A DNA stretch of 64,000 nt from Myotis daubentonii (GCF_963259705.1 NC_081842.1:43468803-43532802); one strand, 5' to 3'. Shown: positions 10,061 to 22,600, counted from the first letter of the stretch. The notes: generated by a model not told the origin, from the letters alone. Numbers and translations: made by a program.

Positions 10061-10306
10061 AATTTTTTTTTTAAATCATCACCCTGGGATATTTTTTTTC
10101 CACTGATTGAGAGAAAGAAAGAGAGAGAGAGTGGGAGTGAGAAGGAGAGAGAGAGAGAGAAACACGATGTGAAGGAGACACATCACCCCAACCAGGGCTG
10201 GGGATCGAGCCTGCAACCGAGGAACGTGCCCTTGACCAGAATCAAACCCTTGACCCTTCAGTCTGTGGGCCAATGCTCCAACCACTGAGCTGAGCCGGCC
10301 AGGGCG
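10061..10306 (-). mobile_element. Ves SINE
   Basis: T-rich tail, GA-rich middle, then the reversed tRNA-like head 'gagctgagccggccagggcg'. Flanks starting 'gaatgtctcc' (10044) and 'gaacgtaccc' (10307) are a diverged target duplication of about 17 bp. Confidence 0.92.
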
Positions 10307-11600
10307 GAACGTACCCTTTTAGTAGAGAGAATAACTGACTTGACCAGAGTGTCAGAGCGGCAGGGCTGAGAGTCAAGCTGAGGTGTGCCTGTCTCCAAAT
10401 CCTGCTCTGGGCCCCTCCCCAGAGTTATTTCCCGCCCGAGGCTACTTGTCCCATGCCAGGTGGAGGCTACGTGGCATCTCCCCAACTTTGCACGTGGAGT
10501 GGCAGCTCCCTCTCTCAGGGGGACAGGGAAGGTGGACACAGGAAGCTCCTGGCCCAATGCAGGAAGCTGTTCTCTGCTTCCCGCTCAAAGCAGGGAGTAA
10601 CACACAGCTTCTTTATCCCACGGGGCAGAATGCGGCCCCTACACAGAGGAGGAAGGACAGGCCAGAATGGGCAAACAGGCAGGCTGGGAGAAAGACAGAG
10701 AGCGGGCTCAGCAGGGAGCCTGGGGAGGGAGGTGCTCCCTGGGGCGGCAGGAGGCCGGCTGAGGCAGCTCTCCTGAATGCAAGACAGAGTTTGCACTCAA
10801 ATAAACCCCGGTGTGCATGGATGGGGTGCAGTGTAAGACGATGTTGATTCTAGCCTGAATAGCACAGAGACTGGGTTTTCATCAGTTCCTCGGTGAAGAG
10901 GAAATTGGAAATTAATATCAAAATCCCACTGAGTAGTGTCCATAGTTTCCATATGTAATCATGCTTGGCTTAGCTAGGTAGTAAAATGTTTATGATTTTC
11001 TTTCCAAGGTTGAGTTTAGTCATTCTCAACGAACCATTTAGTTGGCTTCATAAAGTCCTGCATTAAAACACCCCTCTAGGTGATGCTGTAGATGGATAGA
11101 TACCTGGCTAGGTAGACCCTCCTGGCTGTTAAAGTGAAGGCCTGGGGCCCAGACAGGGCAAGTCTCGGGGAGTTGTCCTCCCAGACAGCCGCTCTGGCAA
11201 GGCTGGGGCGCCACATGTTACACGGAGCACTGGCTTGACAGGGAGTGCACCGTAAGACTGTTTTGAGGATGTCTCCTGGCATTTGTGATTCATATGCAGA
11301 CATTCAAATAGTGTGCCCCTCCCCCAGCACGTGCTTTCGGTAAACCGAGGCATGGCCGCGCTGCCAGCTGGAGCGGACGTGGGTGGGTGTGGTCACCGTG
11401 GTCAGGCACACTCTGGCACTTCTTCCTGCTCCATCCTGGAAAAGGCAAGAAGCGCAGCAGCCTCCTGGCGCCTGCCTCGGTCTTTAGCTCACTCTACACC
11501 AGAAGTGCAGACAGAGATGTAAAGGCCAATGCACAGCCCTCACCATCTGCTGGAGCTGGAGGCGATGAGGGCAGTTGGGCAGGCTGCGGGCCTGGGGGTC
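10307..11600. other. Unique non-coding stretch
   Basis: GC-rich then AT-rich unique sequence. Overlapping open frames up to 154 codons (10383-10847) lack domains, splice context and codon bias. No gene called. Confidence 0.45.
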
Positions 11601-12151
11601 CCATCTCATCATCCGTCCACACACACACAGATACACCACACCCCCCCTCATACATGCACACGCGTTTGTGTGTATACATATACATGCTCACACATAGATA
11701 TGCACATTTATATACACACATATACAGAAAGACACACCTTCACTCACAAAGACTCATAAAACAGACCACACACATACCCAGAGATAGACATGTACCCAAC
11801 CTTATACACAAAGAGACACATAGTCTAACATACACGCATACATGTATAGAGGCACTAACATGCTTACATAAGACCCACCCTTATATGCCACACACAGACT
11901 CCACACCCTTGTGCGCACACATTCCTTCTCAGTTGCCATTTGGACAAGAGAAGGCGGTGTCTGAACTGCCATGTGGGGGATGCTGTGTGGCTCCAAGCAG
12001 AGTGAGGCCCACAGCCAGGCCCTCCCCTGCAGCCTCACCATGGCCACTGACAAGTGCCCCCATGATCCCTGCCCAGCCGCCCCCTGCCTGTCTGATCTTC
12101 TCTCCCACACATCAGCAGCCTCTTTAACAACAGCATGCCTTGCCCCACAGC

Positions 12152-12187
<36 letters not shown>

Positions 12188-12200
12188 ATACTCAAGCGCA
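11600..12200. repeat. CA-rich region with (CA)n microsatellite
   Basis: Degenerate ACAC-rich sequence from about 11617 to 11915, then a pure (CA)n run at about 12153-12185. Thr/His-rich open frames over it are repeat artefacts. Confidence 0.9.
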
Positions 12201-12799
12201 CAGAACATGCTCTCCCTCTTTCTCACTATGTCACACAGAGCTGCTCTGTCTCCAGCCTCTCCAGTCACATCCACACCATTTGCCTGTCAGCTTGCCCCCT
12301 GCCCCCCACCCTACTCCACCCCACTCCCAGCTTTGGTCTTTGTCTCATGCACAATATACAGGGTCCCATGTAGACGCCCTGTATCTGTCTGTCTGTCTTG
12401 CGCACACAACGGAACAACTTGAGCCATGGCAAGTGGGAGAGGGTGTCAGGCCCGATGGAAGCTGTTATTCTTAGCCCTGTCACTGAACACTTCCATCCCC
12501 TCCCCACTCAGTCCCTGCCCTGCAAGTCACCCTCCCCACGAGACAGAGCCGAACCTGAGGCCAGTCTAATCCCCCATCTGTGGAGAAAGAGGGAAGGCAG
12601 GAAGGGATTGCAGCCCAGCACTGAAAAGGAGCAGAAAATTGGATTTATTTTTGCTACCCCCCCCCCCCCACCCCGACTCTGCCTCCAGCTGCTCGGAGAG
12701 CAGTTGTGTGGGGAATGATGGAAGAGAGGGAATTTGCATTGGAGAATACTTGCTGGATGGCCTGAAACATTTGTTGCCATTGCTGATCCAGTTCTCTCT

Positions 12800-12845
<46 letters not shown>

Positions 12846-13424
12846 GGTGCAGGCTTGTAGGGGGTGTGGGTGAGACCACTCTGAGGAAGCAAGACTCCGG
12901 AGAGGGTACTAAGCCATTTCTTAACCCTTTTTTGCTTTGGAGCTGGAACTGGCCATAAATAGATCAGACCCCAGCTCAGCTTTTGCTCAGCCCCAGGGTC
13001 TCTCAACTGCCAGAACTCTCTGTGCCACTGAGCCCTCTCTAGGCCTGCACCTGCCAGGTGTTAAAGTAGGGGCCCAGGAGGAAGGAGTTCTATCCCCCAA
13101 AAGTCCCACAGATACTTCAAACCCAAAGTTCTTGGTCTTTTCCTCTCCATATCTCCTCCTCGCCCGTGTTCCCTGAGCTGGACACTTCAGACACCCCCAC
13201 TTGCTCCCTGCCCTCCCCACCTTCTGCTTGGGTTCCAAGTATTTGATCTCAGGTACCCTCCAAGGGTTCTTCATCTCCATCCCATGTGCCCAGCCCCTCT
13301 TTGGCGTTGGCCAGGACTCTTGCAGTAGCTATTAGCAGGTCTTCCCACCCTCAGTCTCCCTTCCTACCAGTCCACCCTCCCAACAGCTGCCAGTGATTTC
13401 AAAGGTAAAAATAAAGAAAGCCTG
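12201..13424. other. Unique stretch with C run and (TG)n
   Basis: Holds a poly-C run at about 12657-12669 and a (TG)n microsatellite at about 12799-12842. Otherwise no recognised feature. Confidence 0.55.
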
Positions 13425-13960
13425 ACCATGTCACTCTCCTGCTCAAGACTCTTTCCTGGGTGCCAGGCCACGCTCCTCATTCCATTCCCTGCCCTGCACA
13501 CCTCACTCTGCACACACAGAGCCAGCGCCTCTCTGAGCACAGCAGGCCCTTCCGTGTCTGCTGCCTTGGCACATGCTGGTTCCTTAGCCTGAGACGCCTT
13601 TTTCTGCTTCTTCACCTTTGGGAATTAGAAACCAATTCAGCTGTCATTGCCCTTCTGATCTCGAGTGCTTACACAAACCTTGATTCTAGCCCTTAAGCCA
13701 TTGTCTGTTGGGGGTCCCTCATTTATCCATACTTCCCTGCCTTTGCCAGGTCAGGTCCTCTTATCGGAATGCCCTCTCCTGCCTTCTCCATCTCGTCCGG
13801 TCCCGTCCTGCTCCAGCCTAACCTTTCTCTGTGACAAGCACTCCGGTCTCCCTTCCTTTGGGATTTTCCAGTCTGTGGCTCACACTGGGCCCCGGGTTCG
13901 TTGGCCCTGTGTTGTCCACACTGCATTCCCCATTCGGTGTGCAGTCATCCCAGCTGGCCT
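13425..13960 (-). repeat. L2-like remnant(s), antisense
   Basis: Contains 'ccatgtcactctcctgctca', 'ttccattccctgccctgcac' and 'gcacatgctggttccttagcc', typical of the reversed 3' part of L2. It probably covers one or two copies. Boundaries are approximate. Confidence 0.5.
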
Positions 13961-14056
13961 GTGAGCTCCTGGCGGGTGTTGGGGTGGAGTTCCTGCCACA
14001 GTGCCCCTGTGGAGCTCTGAGTGGTGCTGGCTCACAGCCAGGGCTCAGATTCTTCA

Positions 14057-14085
14057 GGGGGTGGGGGTGGGGGTGGGGGCACTAA
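14057..14085 (+). repeat. (GGGGGT)n G-rich tract
   Basis: Tandem GGGGGT/GGGGTG units with more than four G-runs on the + strand, a potential G-quadruplex. Confidence 0.85.
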
Positions 14086-14307
14086 GTTTCAGCCCAGGAG
14101 TGGGAGGAGGGCAGGAGAAAGGAGCTCTCAGCAGGTGCTGAGTGAAGACAGGTTCCAGCCCCTGGGACTCCTGTGCACAGAGCTGGGCTGGGGACACAAG
14201 GCCTGTTCTCACTTGGCAGCTGTTGGCAAAGCCTGTCCCCAGTGGTGATGCCAGAGGCAGGGGCCCCGGAGCAGGCTCTGGCTCTGATACTGGTCTGCTG
14301 AGTGACC

Positions 14308-14760
14308 AGGAGAGAGAGAGGCTCAGAGTGGGAGAAGCAGAGATAGAGAGGCAGAGAGGCCGGCAGGGAGGGGGCCAGCGATAGAGACTGCGAGGTCCAG
14401 GCAGTGAGTGAGACAGAGACATGGTGACAGAGAGAGGGACAGACAGAACAAGAGGAGGTAGAGACACGACACCAAAGGAGAGACCGACAGTTCAGAGACA
14501 GAGAAACTGAGACACACACACAAAGATAGAAGTGAAATCATAAAAAGGAAGAGAAAGTCAGGGAGAGACAAATTGAAAAGGAGACTGAAAGGAAGGTAGG
14601 CAGAAGGGACAGGAAGAGGCAGAGAGAGGAGGAAGGCAGATGTCAGGAGAGAGTGAGGGAGACAGAGAGAGAAAAAGGGAAATGCAGACACAAACAGACA
14701 TATGGGGCTGGGAGATCCTGCGAGAAGCTTGATAAACACACACACAGAGGAAGCCAGGAA
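14308..14760. repeat. Long purine-rich (AGAGACAG-like) tract
   Basis: About 450 bp with strongly purine-biased + strand built from degenerate GAGACAGAGA units. The 225- and 145-codon minus-strand Ser/Leu-rich frames are a by-product. An imperfect ancient simple repeat. Confidence 0.85.
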
Positions 14761-15683
14761 TTCACCTAAAGAGACAGCAAGGCAGCAAAGGGAGAAGAGA
14801 CTCAAGGGGGCCAGGGCAGACCTGGGCATGGTAGGAGGCCAGGGCCTGTCTGCTGGGCTCCTCTTCTTGGTCATAAACTGTGGGGGCAGGGATGGGGGGA
14901 GACCTGAAGGCAGGGCTGGGTGGAAGGGCTCTGCAGGCTCAGTCTTGACTCCTTCGGGATCTGGAGCTGCCCTCACAGGAGCCCCAGGAGAGGGACCCAA
15001 GCCTGAGGATGGCAGGTGGCGAGAGGCCCAAGCCCAAGCCGCACCTAGAAACAGGGTGGCCCAGCTGCTACTTGGTCCAGAGGGGCTTCCTGATCATGGA
15101 GCCTCTCTGCTCAGCAGGGAGAGGAGCTGCTGGGAACCACAGAGCTGAGTCTGTGGGAGACCCACATGGGGTCAGTGCTCAGGCTGTGAACAAGCCCCAG
15201 GTAGACGCGCCAAGGCCTTGGCAACCCATTCCATTGTTCCACCACCCAACACAGAGAGCCCATTGGAAGTCCCTCCTGCTGTCTAACTCAGATACCTCCC
15301 ACTGCAAGTGCAGCCCACTCAATTCTTTAGGAGGTTAAATTAAAAAAAAAGAAAAAAGAAAAACTCCACAGAAATCTGAAATGCCACAGAGTGCTCAGAC
15401 AAAGACCTCTTTCTGTGCAGTTCCACTCCCTCCTACACCTCTCTCCCCCTCCCCACCCCCCTTCCTTACTACAGGCTAAATTGGCAGTGGAGAGGTTTTG
15501 AGTCAACAAATGCAGTGGGCTGGGGAAGGGAGCCCTGAAGGGAATTCCTGTCTGGGAGACGTTTGCTGACAGCAGTTACTGTGACAACAGGAAGGCCTAC
15601 AACAGACCGGCAAGCAGCCCCTGCCTCCTGCCTGCCGCCCCCCTGCCCGATTCTAGCTCTTCCTATACCTCCTACCCCAGTTC
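14761..15683. other. Unique non-coding stretch
   Basis: No repeat or gene recognised. A 148-codon frame (14702-15148) runs in from the purine tract and has no domain. Confidence 0.45.
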
Positions 15684-16085
15684 ATTCATGTATTCATTCA
15701 TTCATTCATTCGTCATTTACTCACCATAGTAACTCAACATATGGACACCCACCATATGTCTAGCACCTGCTCGGCATGTTTGTATAGGAGTAGGCAAAAG
15801 TAGGTTTACAGTTGTGAATATGTGAAAGTTTATTCTTGTATTATTATTTATTAATTTTTGTATTATTTTTCATATGAACAACTGTAATCCTACTTTTTCC
15901 CACTGCTGTATTGACAGCTTCATTCAGCCCTCACGGCAACCAGCAAGTGCCATTATTCTCTCTTTAACAAAGTAGAAAGCTGAAACCCAGTACACTGAAG
16001 TGACTTGCCCAAGGTCTCACAAAACAATAGAGCTGGAATTTGAACCCAAGAGGTGGAGTTGAGATTTGAACTCAGGTCTGTCTGG
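15684..16085 (-). repeat. MIR remnant split by a mariner MITE
   Basis: Antisense MIR sequence lies on both sides of the MITE at 15783-15910. The right part shows 'gacttgcccaaggtctcaca' and 'agctggaatttgaaccc', the reversed MIR core. A short (CATT)n run at 15690-15712 belongs to or borders the left part. Confidence 0.7.
15783..15910. mobile_element. Mariner-type MITE
   Basis: About 128 bp including terminal TA dinucleotides. The left end 'aggagtaggcaaaagtaggt' and the reversed right end agree over 33 bp with about 28 matches, both reaching the 'tttacagttgt' block. TA target duplication, AT-rich middle and no coding capacity fit a Tc1/mariner MITE as known in vesper bats. Confidence 0.85.
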
Positions 16086-16540
16086 CTTCCCAAATCAGGT
16101 AAGTGCTGGGGAGCCAGGCACCAGGTGGTGAGCTTCATGAGAGCCAAGACTGTACCATCTTTATCTCTACAGCTCTAGAACTGTGCCAGAGCCTGCACAC
16201 AGCAGGTGCTTGGTACATGCTTGTGGCATGAATGTTGGCTTATCAAGGGGAGTACAGGAGTTGGCGAAGTTGAGAGCCTTCAGAGGAGGAGGCCTTCCCA
16301 CTTGGAAGAAGCTGCACCTGGATTCTGTAACGCAAGTGCTCAAGGGCACGTATGGAATGCCTATTCTGCCCCAGGCACTGTGCTAGGACCTCTGAATACA
16401 ACACTTTAAAAAATGCATTTGTCCTTTGCCCCAAAGAAAGTCTTTGTTTAGCAGGGGAGACCAGCACATGAACAGATGGAGGCGGAGGTGCTAGCAATAA
16501 GTACCCAGTGCTGTGGGATTCCAGGTGGAGTGTGGACCTA
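16086..16540. other. Unique stretch with L2/MIR-like tail
   Basis: Around 16165-16235 is 'gcaggtgcttggtacatgct', resembling the old 'gtaggtgctcaataaa' tail of L2/MIR elements. The rest is unassigned. Confidence 0.45.
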
Positions 16541-17200
16541 AATGTGAAAAGCAAAACAATAAAGCTTTTAATAATGCAATAAAGGCAACACAGAAAAATA
16601 TCTCCATGACCCCAGGGTAGGGAGAGATTTCTTAAACAACACATAAAAATAACGCTAACCATAAAGGAAAAGATTGATAAATCTGAGGACATTAAAATCA
16701 AGTTCTGTCCTTCAAAGGACACCATTAAGAGAGTAAAAAGGAAAGTCAGAGTGGGAAAAGATTTTGCAAACCCTACAACCAACAAAGGGCTCATCTCCAG
16801 AACGATCCTACAAATGTGGATGCAGGGGACTGACAACCCAGTGGAAAAATTGGACTAAGGAATTGAAAATGCAGAAATTCAAATGGCCAAAAATACTATA
16901 TGACAAGGTGCATGCCCTGATTGATAATCAAGGAGATGCTAATTAAAATCCAAACAAGATTCTACTATATACTCACCAAATTAGCAAAAGTGTAAAAGTC
17001 TGATAAAACCCAAGTTTTGGTGAAGATGTGGAATAGAGTTCTTAAAAACCTCTTTGGAAGCAGCCATCAGTATCCAAGTAGTCAAGTCCAATATATGCAC
17101 ACCCCACAGGTTAATGCCAGTACAAGAATGTTCATGGCAAGCACTGTTCATGAAGGCCCCAAACCGGAACCAATAGATCTTGTCCAGTGGGAAAAAGGAG
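16540..17200 (+). repeat. L1M fragment, ORF2 3' end and 3' UTR
   Basis: Sense old L1 with 'tctccatgaccccagggtag', 'aagagagtaaaaaggaaagt', 'caaagggctcatctccagaa' and 'caaggagatgctaattaaaa' in L1 order. Frames are broken throughout. Confidence 0.85.
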
Positions 17201-17439
17201 TTCAGGGGAACAGAGAGAACAATTCTGCCTGAGCAACTGTGGTATGTGGGAAGGTGACCTCTGAATTTCTTCCTGAAGGTGAAGTTTGCCAGTTAAGGAA
17301 GGGGGGGGGGGCATTCCAGACAGAAGGTCTGGCAAATGTACAGGCATTGGGTCCTGAGCAGTTCCTCCGTGTCCTGGAAGTGGTTGGGTTAGGGGTGTCA
17401 GAGAGAGAGATGGAAAGGAGAGTGGGGGAGGAGGGGGGT

Positions 17440-19030
17440 TAGACTTTTAGAACATGAAGGTCTTTGTGGGCCATTGTAGGAAGTTTGGCTTAAATACAAA
17501 AGTGGGAGAGAGTCAGGAGCAAGGTGCAGTTTGAAGGGAGACCAGTTAGAGGCTATTGCAACACATAAGCAGCTTGAGTGAAGGGATAGGGTGGATTTGG
17601 GGACAACAATCTCTGAGACAGAACAGAAAGGATGCGGTAATTGGGAGTGGGGAGGGGGATGAAAAAGAGCGGGGGCAATTCCCAGGTCTCTAGCTTGGGG
17701 AGCTGGGTGGATGGTGATGCTGTAAATGGACATCCAGAGATTGAAGAAGGAGGGAAGGAGAGGTTTGAGGAAGGAACTAAGAGGCGTGGTTGGAAACATG
17801 CTGCTTTGGTGCTTCCTACAGGATGGACAGATGAATATCTAGGACATCAGGACAAGCTTGGACATGGAGCCACAGATATCAAAGTTATTGCACCAGGAAG
17901 CCATGAGCTTAGATGAGAAAAATTGGGGAGCAGGAGCAGGGCAAGACCAAAAGAAGTCATAGATGGAGCCCTGGGAACCAAGCAGAGGCGATGGGCAGAG
18001 GAAAAGTAAGTGAAAGAGACAGGGAAGGGATGATCAGAAAGTAAGAGGAGATTTGGAAGAGGGTGGGGGTATCACAGCAGCTAAGAAAGGAATTTTCACA
18101 AGGGCTGGGTGGTCTGTGGAGTGCAAACAGGGTATTGGAAATAGGTAGTGTTAGGTCTGTGATAAGCAGAGAGAAGGAGTAGAGGGAAGTTGGGGGAGTT
18201 ATGGTCTGAAAAACTTTATTTTCTCTGTCAATTATAGGTGAGGCAGGAGGTAGGCAGGAAGCCTTGAAAGGGTGGTATAGGGTTAGAACAGGAGCTGACC
18301 ACCAGGGGCCCAGGGGCCTGGAGGGCTGAGCTGATGTCAGGGACCATAAATCTGGAGTGGCACCAGTTTGCACGGTTGGGTGATTTTCCTGTGCCTGCTT
18401 GTAGCCTGGGAATCATGATAGGGAAAGCAGATGACTGGAATCCCCCAGGGCTGGGAAAGGCAGGGCGAGGGGGTGTGGGAATTGAGGGTGCCAGGGAGGA
18501 TGAATGATGTGGCCAATCACAGGCAGGTCGATAGGGGAGGAAGTGGAGCCAGGAAGGGGCTGACAGCCTGGCAGAGTGCCTCGTCCAAAGCCAGCACTCC
18601 AGTACTGTAGTTGAATGAGCAAGACAGAATGGGAGAATTGGAGAAATCTCTGTGAAAGGAGACCAGGTTTTATGGGAGGAAAGGAAAGAAGTTGTGGCCC
18701 AAGAGGGGGATACTGGTGTTCAAGATTGTACAGGAGGCGTTCCAGGCAGTATGTGGGTGGCTGAGGTGAAAGGAAGGTCATTGAAGATGGGAAGGTAAGG
18801 AGCCAAGAAGTGAGGGTGTTGGGGTGTCCATGGGGATAGTCTAGGTACCTAGGATGATGCTAGGTTTGGGATCCAGAGGAAGATCATGAGTCAGGTGCCC
18901 ATGTCCTCAAAAGATGTGGGATGACCTGTGGGTGAATATGTGATATTGGCCAGCTTGGGTAAGGGGTATAATGGCTGGATGGTGGGAACGGGTCTGATTC
19001 TGAGTGGGAGAGGAAGTGTAAGGGACTGAG
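17440..19030. repeat. Long old interspersed repeat, family uncertain
   Basis: Shows the phrases 'gaccagttagaggctattgc', 'ttcccaggtctctagcttgg' and 'gagctgggtggatggtgatg' of a repeat abundant in mammalian genomes. A shorter relative appears at about 61860-61990. I cannot name the family, and the right boundary is a guess. A 14-bp G run sits just outside it at about 17298. No coding potential. Confidence 0.45.
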
Positions 19031-19740
19031 GTGGCAGAGGGAGGCGGGAGAATGCTAACTCTCTCTCCAGCCTGGCCAGGTGCCACTTCTGCAGGCTCCC
19101 TGAGCATGCTCTTCTAAGCCTTTATTGTTCTTTGAGTCTGAAAGACTCTACTTAACCCTTGAGTATGTACAACCACAATATGTGCTTTTCACCCCTCAAG
19201 ATCACAGGACAAGACTTTATTCTGTGAATGGAGGTAGCCCCTATACATTGTGGACCCAGGATATTCTGAGAAATGGGCCCTGGCTATGGCACAAAGAGGC
19301 CTGGCCTGCATCTTGGGATAGTGAAAGTGTGAGGCTGTTCTGGGCCAAGCCACACTGTCCACTGGCCTTCCCTGACCCTCCCCCATCTCCCTGGGACATG
19401 CAGAGCTTTCTACCCTTCGACTTCCATATGGAGAATCAAATCAATTCGAAGAGAGCATGAGCTAAGTAAGCCATGATGGTATCCAGTGTCATGGTGGCTC
19501 ACTCTGCCTGAAATAACCATCCCCTTTACCTGCTTTCAAAATCCCACTCAGCCTTCAATGTACAGCCAAGGAGATGCCACCTCTTTTCTGATCTCTCCTT
19601 CTCAATATCAATTCTTTGATACCAAGATTTTGGGTCCCTCCATTTGGCATTGGTTTCCACCAGTCTTCATGTTGGGTTTTAAAGATGGAGGGTCTGTGTT
19701 TTCTACAAGACATCATTCTTAAAGGCAAGACCTCTGAAAG
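19031..19740. other. Unique non-coding stretch
   Basis: No repeat or gene recognised. A 111-codon frame at 19125-19460 has no domain. Confidence 0.45.
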
Positions 19741-19895
19741 GGCTCTGCGGCTCACTAGTGTGAACTAGGGACAGTCTTTTAACCTCCACAGACTTTGTGG
19801 GCCATTGTAGGAAGATCCTTATCTGCAAAATGGGACTAAGATGATTTACCTTATCAGGCACAGGATAAATGTTTAATACTTTTTATTTCTTTATT
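19740..19895 (+). repeat. MIR remnant with a foreign 22-bp patch
   Basis: MIR core parts 'cagtcttttaacctccacag' and 'ccttatctgcaaaatgggac' are separated by bases 19793-19814, which do not belong to MIR and match 17462-17483 exactly. Confidence 0.65.
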
Positions 19896-19982
19896 GCCAT
19901 TATCCCCATTTTATGGATAAACGGAAGCCCAGTTCTAAGTAGGTATAGATATTTGCACTTAAGTCTGCTGGACCATCTAGGC

Positions 19983-20205
19983 CAGTGGTTCTCAACCTTC
20001 CTAATGCCTTGACCTTTTAATACAGTTCCTCATGTTGTGGTGACCCCCAATTTCATTGTTACAAATTGAACATAATTAAAGCATAGTGATTAATCACAAA
20101 AACAATATGTAATTCTATATGTGTTTTCCGATGGTCTTAGGCGACCCTTGTGAAAGGGTTGTTTGACCCCCAAAGGGGTCGCGACCCACAGGTTGAGAAC
20201 CGCTG
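19983..20205 (-). mobile_element. SPIN hAT transposon, short form
   Basis: A 223-bp reverse copy with complete termini ('cagtggttctcaacc' on the left, 'ggttgagaaccgctg' on the right). Flanking octamers 'atctaggc' (19975-19982) and 'gtctaggc' (20206-20213) match at 7 of 8, an 8-bp hAT duplication centred on the SPIN-preferred TCTAG core. Confidence 0.96.
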
Positions 20206-20793
20206 GTCTAGGCTCTTCCCTCCACAGCTCCACCTCCAGGCAGCCTGCCTGGCCTTTGCTAGGGGAGTGTGTGCTGTGGGGGCCCTGGTAGAGGTTGTGG
20301 GTCTCCCCTGGGGGCTGGGGGTGGGGGAGCACCTGCAGCGGTTATGATTGGCTTTTATGAGCCTGTTCCACCAACTGGTTCCCTTCCCCCAAGTCTGAAG
20401 CACATTGAAGCTCTTCCTGTTTGCTCCCAAGCAGATGGTGCTGGAATCTCTCTACACCAACTCCCATTCATAAATCATTGCCTTCCCCTGGTGCTGGAGC
20501 GACCATTTTAATTACAGTGGGGGAGGTGTGCGCGCGAGTGTGTGTGAGGGTTTGAAGAGACATGGAGATGGCTGCCACCTCTTTCTATTGGGGATGCAGC
20601 CTCTCTCCTCACTAGTCCTCCCAGCCCACCCTGCTTTACGGAGGGAAGTCTGGGGGGTCTTATGCCTGAGGAGTGAAGCCCTGATGAAAATGTTTCCTAT
20701 TTTATGTGGCACTCCCCTCACCCCCACCAGGCAGCCATTCTTAACTCCACACTTTCTGGCTCCAGGGTCTCTGCATGGTGGTAGGCAAGGTGC

Positions 20794-20833
<40 letters not shown>

Positions 20834-22004
20834 ATAATATTAACAGAGACCCTAATGTGTCCCTGGCACCCTGATGTGTACTTCAGGGGTTGTAAGCGAA
20901 GAGGAGTGGTTGGAGATAAGGATGGAGACCTGGTCCCAATCAGGTCAACTCTTATCGGCCTGGTGAGATGAGTGGAAGGGTGGGGAAGAGAGTGACAAGC
21001 TTGAGAAAATCCAGGCTGGGGGACTCTGGCTAGGCACCTAAGCTAGACTCCAGAGCTCTCTGGGCCCTTTCCTGGAAATGTGTATGTGAACATTATTTCC
21101 ATACATATTTGTACACCTGAGTGTGCAAGTGAGTTTGGATTTGGTTGTGGATATTGTGCTTGTTGTGTGTAAAAGCAGTTTATAAACTTGAAGTCATCGT
21201 GTGCATTGTTCATGCTTGTGTGTGTGTAAGTGTGAATGGGCTTGTGTGGGTGGGGTAGGGCCTGGGGCCTGTGTGTTTGGGTGTATATATGAGGGTCCTG
21301 AGGGCTGTTTGTGTTTAGGGTGGGAGTAGAGGGGCTGCATTTGCGTTGGAGTCTAGGTGACAGGCATGAGGCATGGCTGCTGCTTGCCTACCACTTCATG
21401 TGTTTGGGGCAGTGTGACGCTGCAGGCCCGAGGGCTCTGTGTGTGGTCCCTGCTCCCTCCGCCTCCTCCATTCTGAGCACCTCACTGTGGAGGTGTGTCC
21501 AGGCCTCCAGATTCTCTCCCTAGTCCTTGGAGTTTCACTTATAAATCTGAGGCTGGCCCCCTTGAAGGTCACCATGGGGGAGGGTGGGAGGGGCAAGGGC
21601 ACCCTCTCCCAAAAGCCAGAAGGAGGCAGTCAGTTCCCCAACATCCCCACCGAGGAACAGTGGCTTCCTAGGGGCTCATGGCTGACCTTAGTGTCTTTCC
21701 TCCCCAAACCCTTCCTTGTTGAGACCCCTATGAATGTGATTCTGCTTAGGATCCTTCTCCAGGTGAGTCTGCTCCCAGAGAAAGCGGAGACCACCTGCCT
21801 GTGTTCCCTCCCCTGCCTTTGGCCCTCACCCTGGTATTAGGTGGCACTGAGGTGAGTGGGGGGGTTGGGGGTGGGGAAGTGGGTGGTGCAGACACCAGGA
21901 CAGAAGCTCCTGAGAAGAAACATTCATTTCCCCCCACTCCCCCGCCCCTCCCTCTGCTCACCTTCATTTCTCAGCACTTCCCCAGGCAGCTCCAAGCTGT
22001 GCCG
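20206..22004. other. Unique stretch with TG-rich DNA
   Basis: Includes a (TG)n microsatellite at about 20796-20832 and a degenerate TG-rich zone at about 21060-21300. Frames of up to 147 codons across them show no domain. No gene seen. Confidence 0.5.
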
Positions 22005-22245
22005 GTGGAGAGAGCCCTGGCTTTAGAATACAAGACCCACCTTTGCCACTTGCTAGCTGTGTCTCCGGCCATAAGTCATTGCACTTCTCTGAGACAGTTT
22101 CTTCATCTGCAAACTCAATATTAAAGTGCCCGCCCTGCCCACTTCACAGGATTACTGTAAGGATCGACTGAGGTCACGCATGTGAAAGTAGCTAGAAACG
22201 AGAAAACACTGTCATATACACATACTAGCTGTTATTACTCCTGGC
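22005..22245 (+). repeat. MIR SINE remnant
   Basis: Contains 'ccacttgctagctgtgtctc', 'agtttcttcatctgcaaact' and 'acaggattactgtaaggatc', in MIR order. Confidence 0.8.
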
Positions 22246-22339
22246 TTTTCTTTTAACTAACCAGCATCATATCCATTCACAGAGAGAGGACTGAGTCCTG
22301 GAGAGACTTGAATCTGTGCTGCTCCTGTGGCCTTTGCCA

Positions 22340-22600
22340 GGATCCCAGCCCCCGCTTCCCAGCCCTCCCTCCTGGTCCTCAGCAAAGGAGAGCCTGACCT
22401 TTGCTATCCCTTCATCCATTGGCCCCAATCTTGCCTGCTTTGAGAGCTGTCCTGCAGGCGACAGCTCAAAGGGCACCTCCTCTAGGAAGACTTCCCACAT
22501 CCGAGCTCAGCTGGGATCTCCTCCGCCAGGCTCCCCGGCTCTCTTATCAGGCTGCTCTGTAATTGTTCGTTTTTTCAACACAGTTTCACAATTACTGTGC
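22340..22600 (-). repeat. L2-like remnant, antisense
   Basis: 'gggcacctcctctaggaaga' followed by 'cttcccacatcc' resembles the reversed L2 3' end. Confidence 0.5.

Noticed and set aside
11387..13006. Long Thr/His-rich frames, including one of 246 codons
   Set aside because: Open because of CA/TG repeats, which lack stops in several frames; no recognisable protein.
14082..15000. Ser/Leu-rich minus-strand frames of 145 and 225 codons
   Set aside because: By-product of the purine-rich tract; no domain, no conserved pattern.
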